This document shows, piece by piece, positions 63,959 to 64,000 of a DNA stretch of 64,000 bases; position 1 is the stretch's first letter; every line of letters begins with the position of its first letter. Source of the stretch: Roseomonas sp. HF4 (GTDB lineage: Bacteria; Pseudomonadota; Alphaproteobacteria; Acetobacterales; Acetobacteraceae). The stretch spans positions 1-64,000 of the forward strand of contig NZ_STGD01000012.1 of NCBI RefSeq assembly GCF_005222755.1, in the 5' to 3' direction. The notes under the pieces are model-generated. The model had not been told where the DNA came from. It worked only from the letters and a program-made list of their open reading frames with translations, and did not search any database. Made by a program: the position numbers and the translations under genes.

Positions 63959-64000
63959 TACCGGGCGCAGGAGGGCATGGCCTTGGTGGCCGCCTTCGCG

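Noticed and set aside
1..64000. CRISPR arrays, rRNA or tRNA genes
   Set aside because: No regularly spaced repeats, rRNA signature stretches or tRNA TTCGA-type cloverleaf patterns were seen in the intergenic gaps. A tRNAscan or Infernal run could still reveal a missed one.

Overview
The window reads as chromosomal DNA from a very GC-rich alphaproteobacterium. The gene content (Bug/TctC solute receptors, DUF2125 and DUF3576 proteins, the mnmE-mnmG-rsmG-parA-parB-holA-lptE-leuS order, and hemE beside a DUF299 gene) fits the Acetobacteraceae, probably a Roseomonas-like genus. That placement is inference. No rRNA, tRNA or CRISPR array was seen.

Left edge (1-2.2 kb): an accessory patch with the start of an IS5-type transposase, an AbiV-like abortive-infection gene, a beheaded TctC receptor, and the last ~50 codons of an IS256-type transposase. 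From 2.2 to 10.7 kb come metW without metX, DUF2125, ChaC, an ftsE-ftsX-ydcF-plsC operon with a divergent zinc-ribbon gene, quinone reductase-ogt, and a [2Fe-2S] protein. From 10.7 to 20.7 kb lies the conserved partition block mnmE-mnmG-rsmG-parA-parB, facing leuS-lptE-holA. Two parS-like 16-mers sit in this block, one before mnmE and one across the mnmG/rsmG junction.

From 20.7 to 34.4 kb is mixed housekeeping: a DUF3576 lipoprotein, a TPR/O-GlcNAc-transferase-like protein, a porin, a ThiE/TenI protein, yggS, trpS, ahcY with an upstream palindrome, a USP-SulP pair, and a TctC-TctB pair without TctA. From 34.4 to 50.8 kb is an exopolysaccharide locus of two divergent transcription units. One holds the CapD-like dehydratase, two glycosyltransferases, WecB, a DegT aminotransferase, the initiating sugar transferase, an O-antigen ligase/polymerase, Wzz and a heparinase-like protein. 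The other holds Wza-like and YjbH-like proteins. No flippase is visible in it.

From 50.8 to 59 kb come an MFS carrier, an ABC peptide-type receptor, aroE-coaE-dnaQ, and hemE. A ~295 bp gap between hemE and the divergent PPDK regulator gene (followed by maf) has the position and DnaA-box content of an alphaproteobacterial chromosomal origin. From 59 to 64 kb are azlCD, hisA, hisF, hisE with a long basic N-terminal extension, a HIT protein and a CigR-like protein.

Two families of non-coding palindromic repeats are scattered between genes. One has a GGGCCGAAAGGCCC-type core and five copies or part-copies. The other is ~120-130 bp long with two copies. Together, the origin-like gap, parS sites and parAB suggest the window covers the replication-origin and centromere neighbourhood of the chromosome, with an exopolysaccharide island lying between partition genes and origin.
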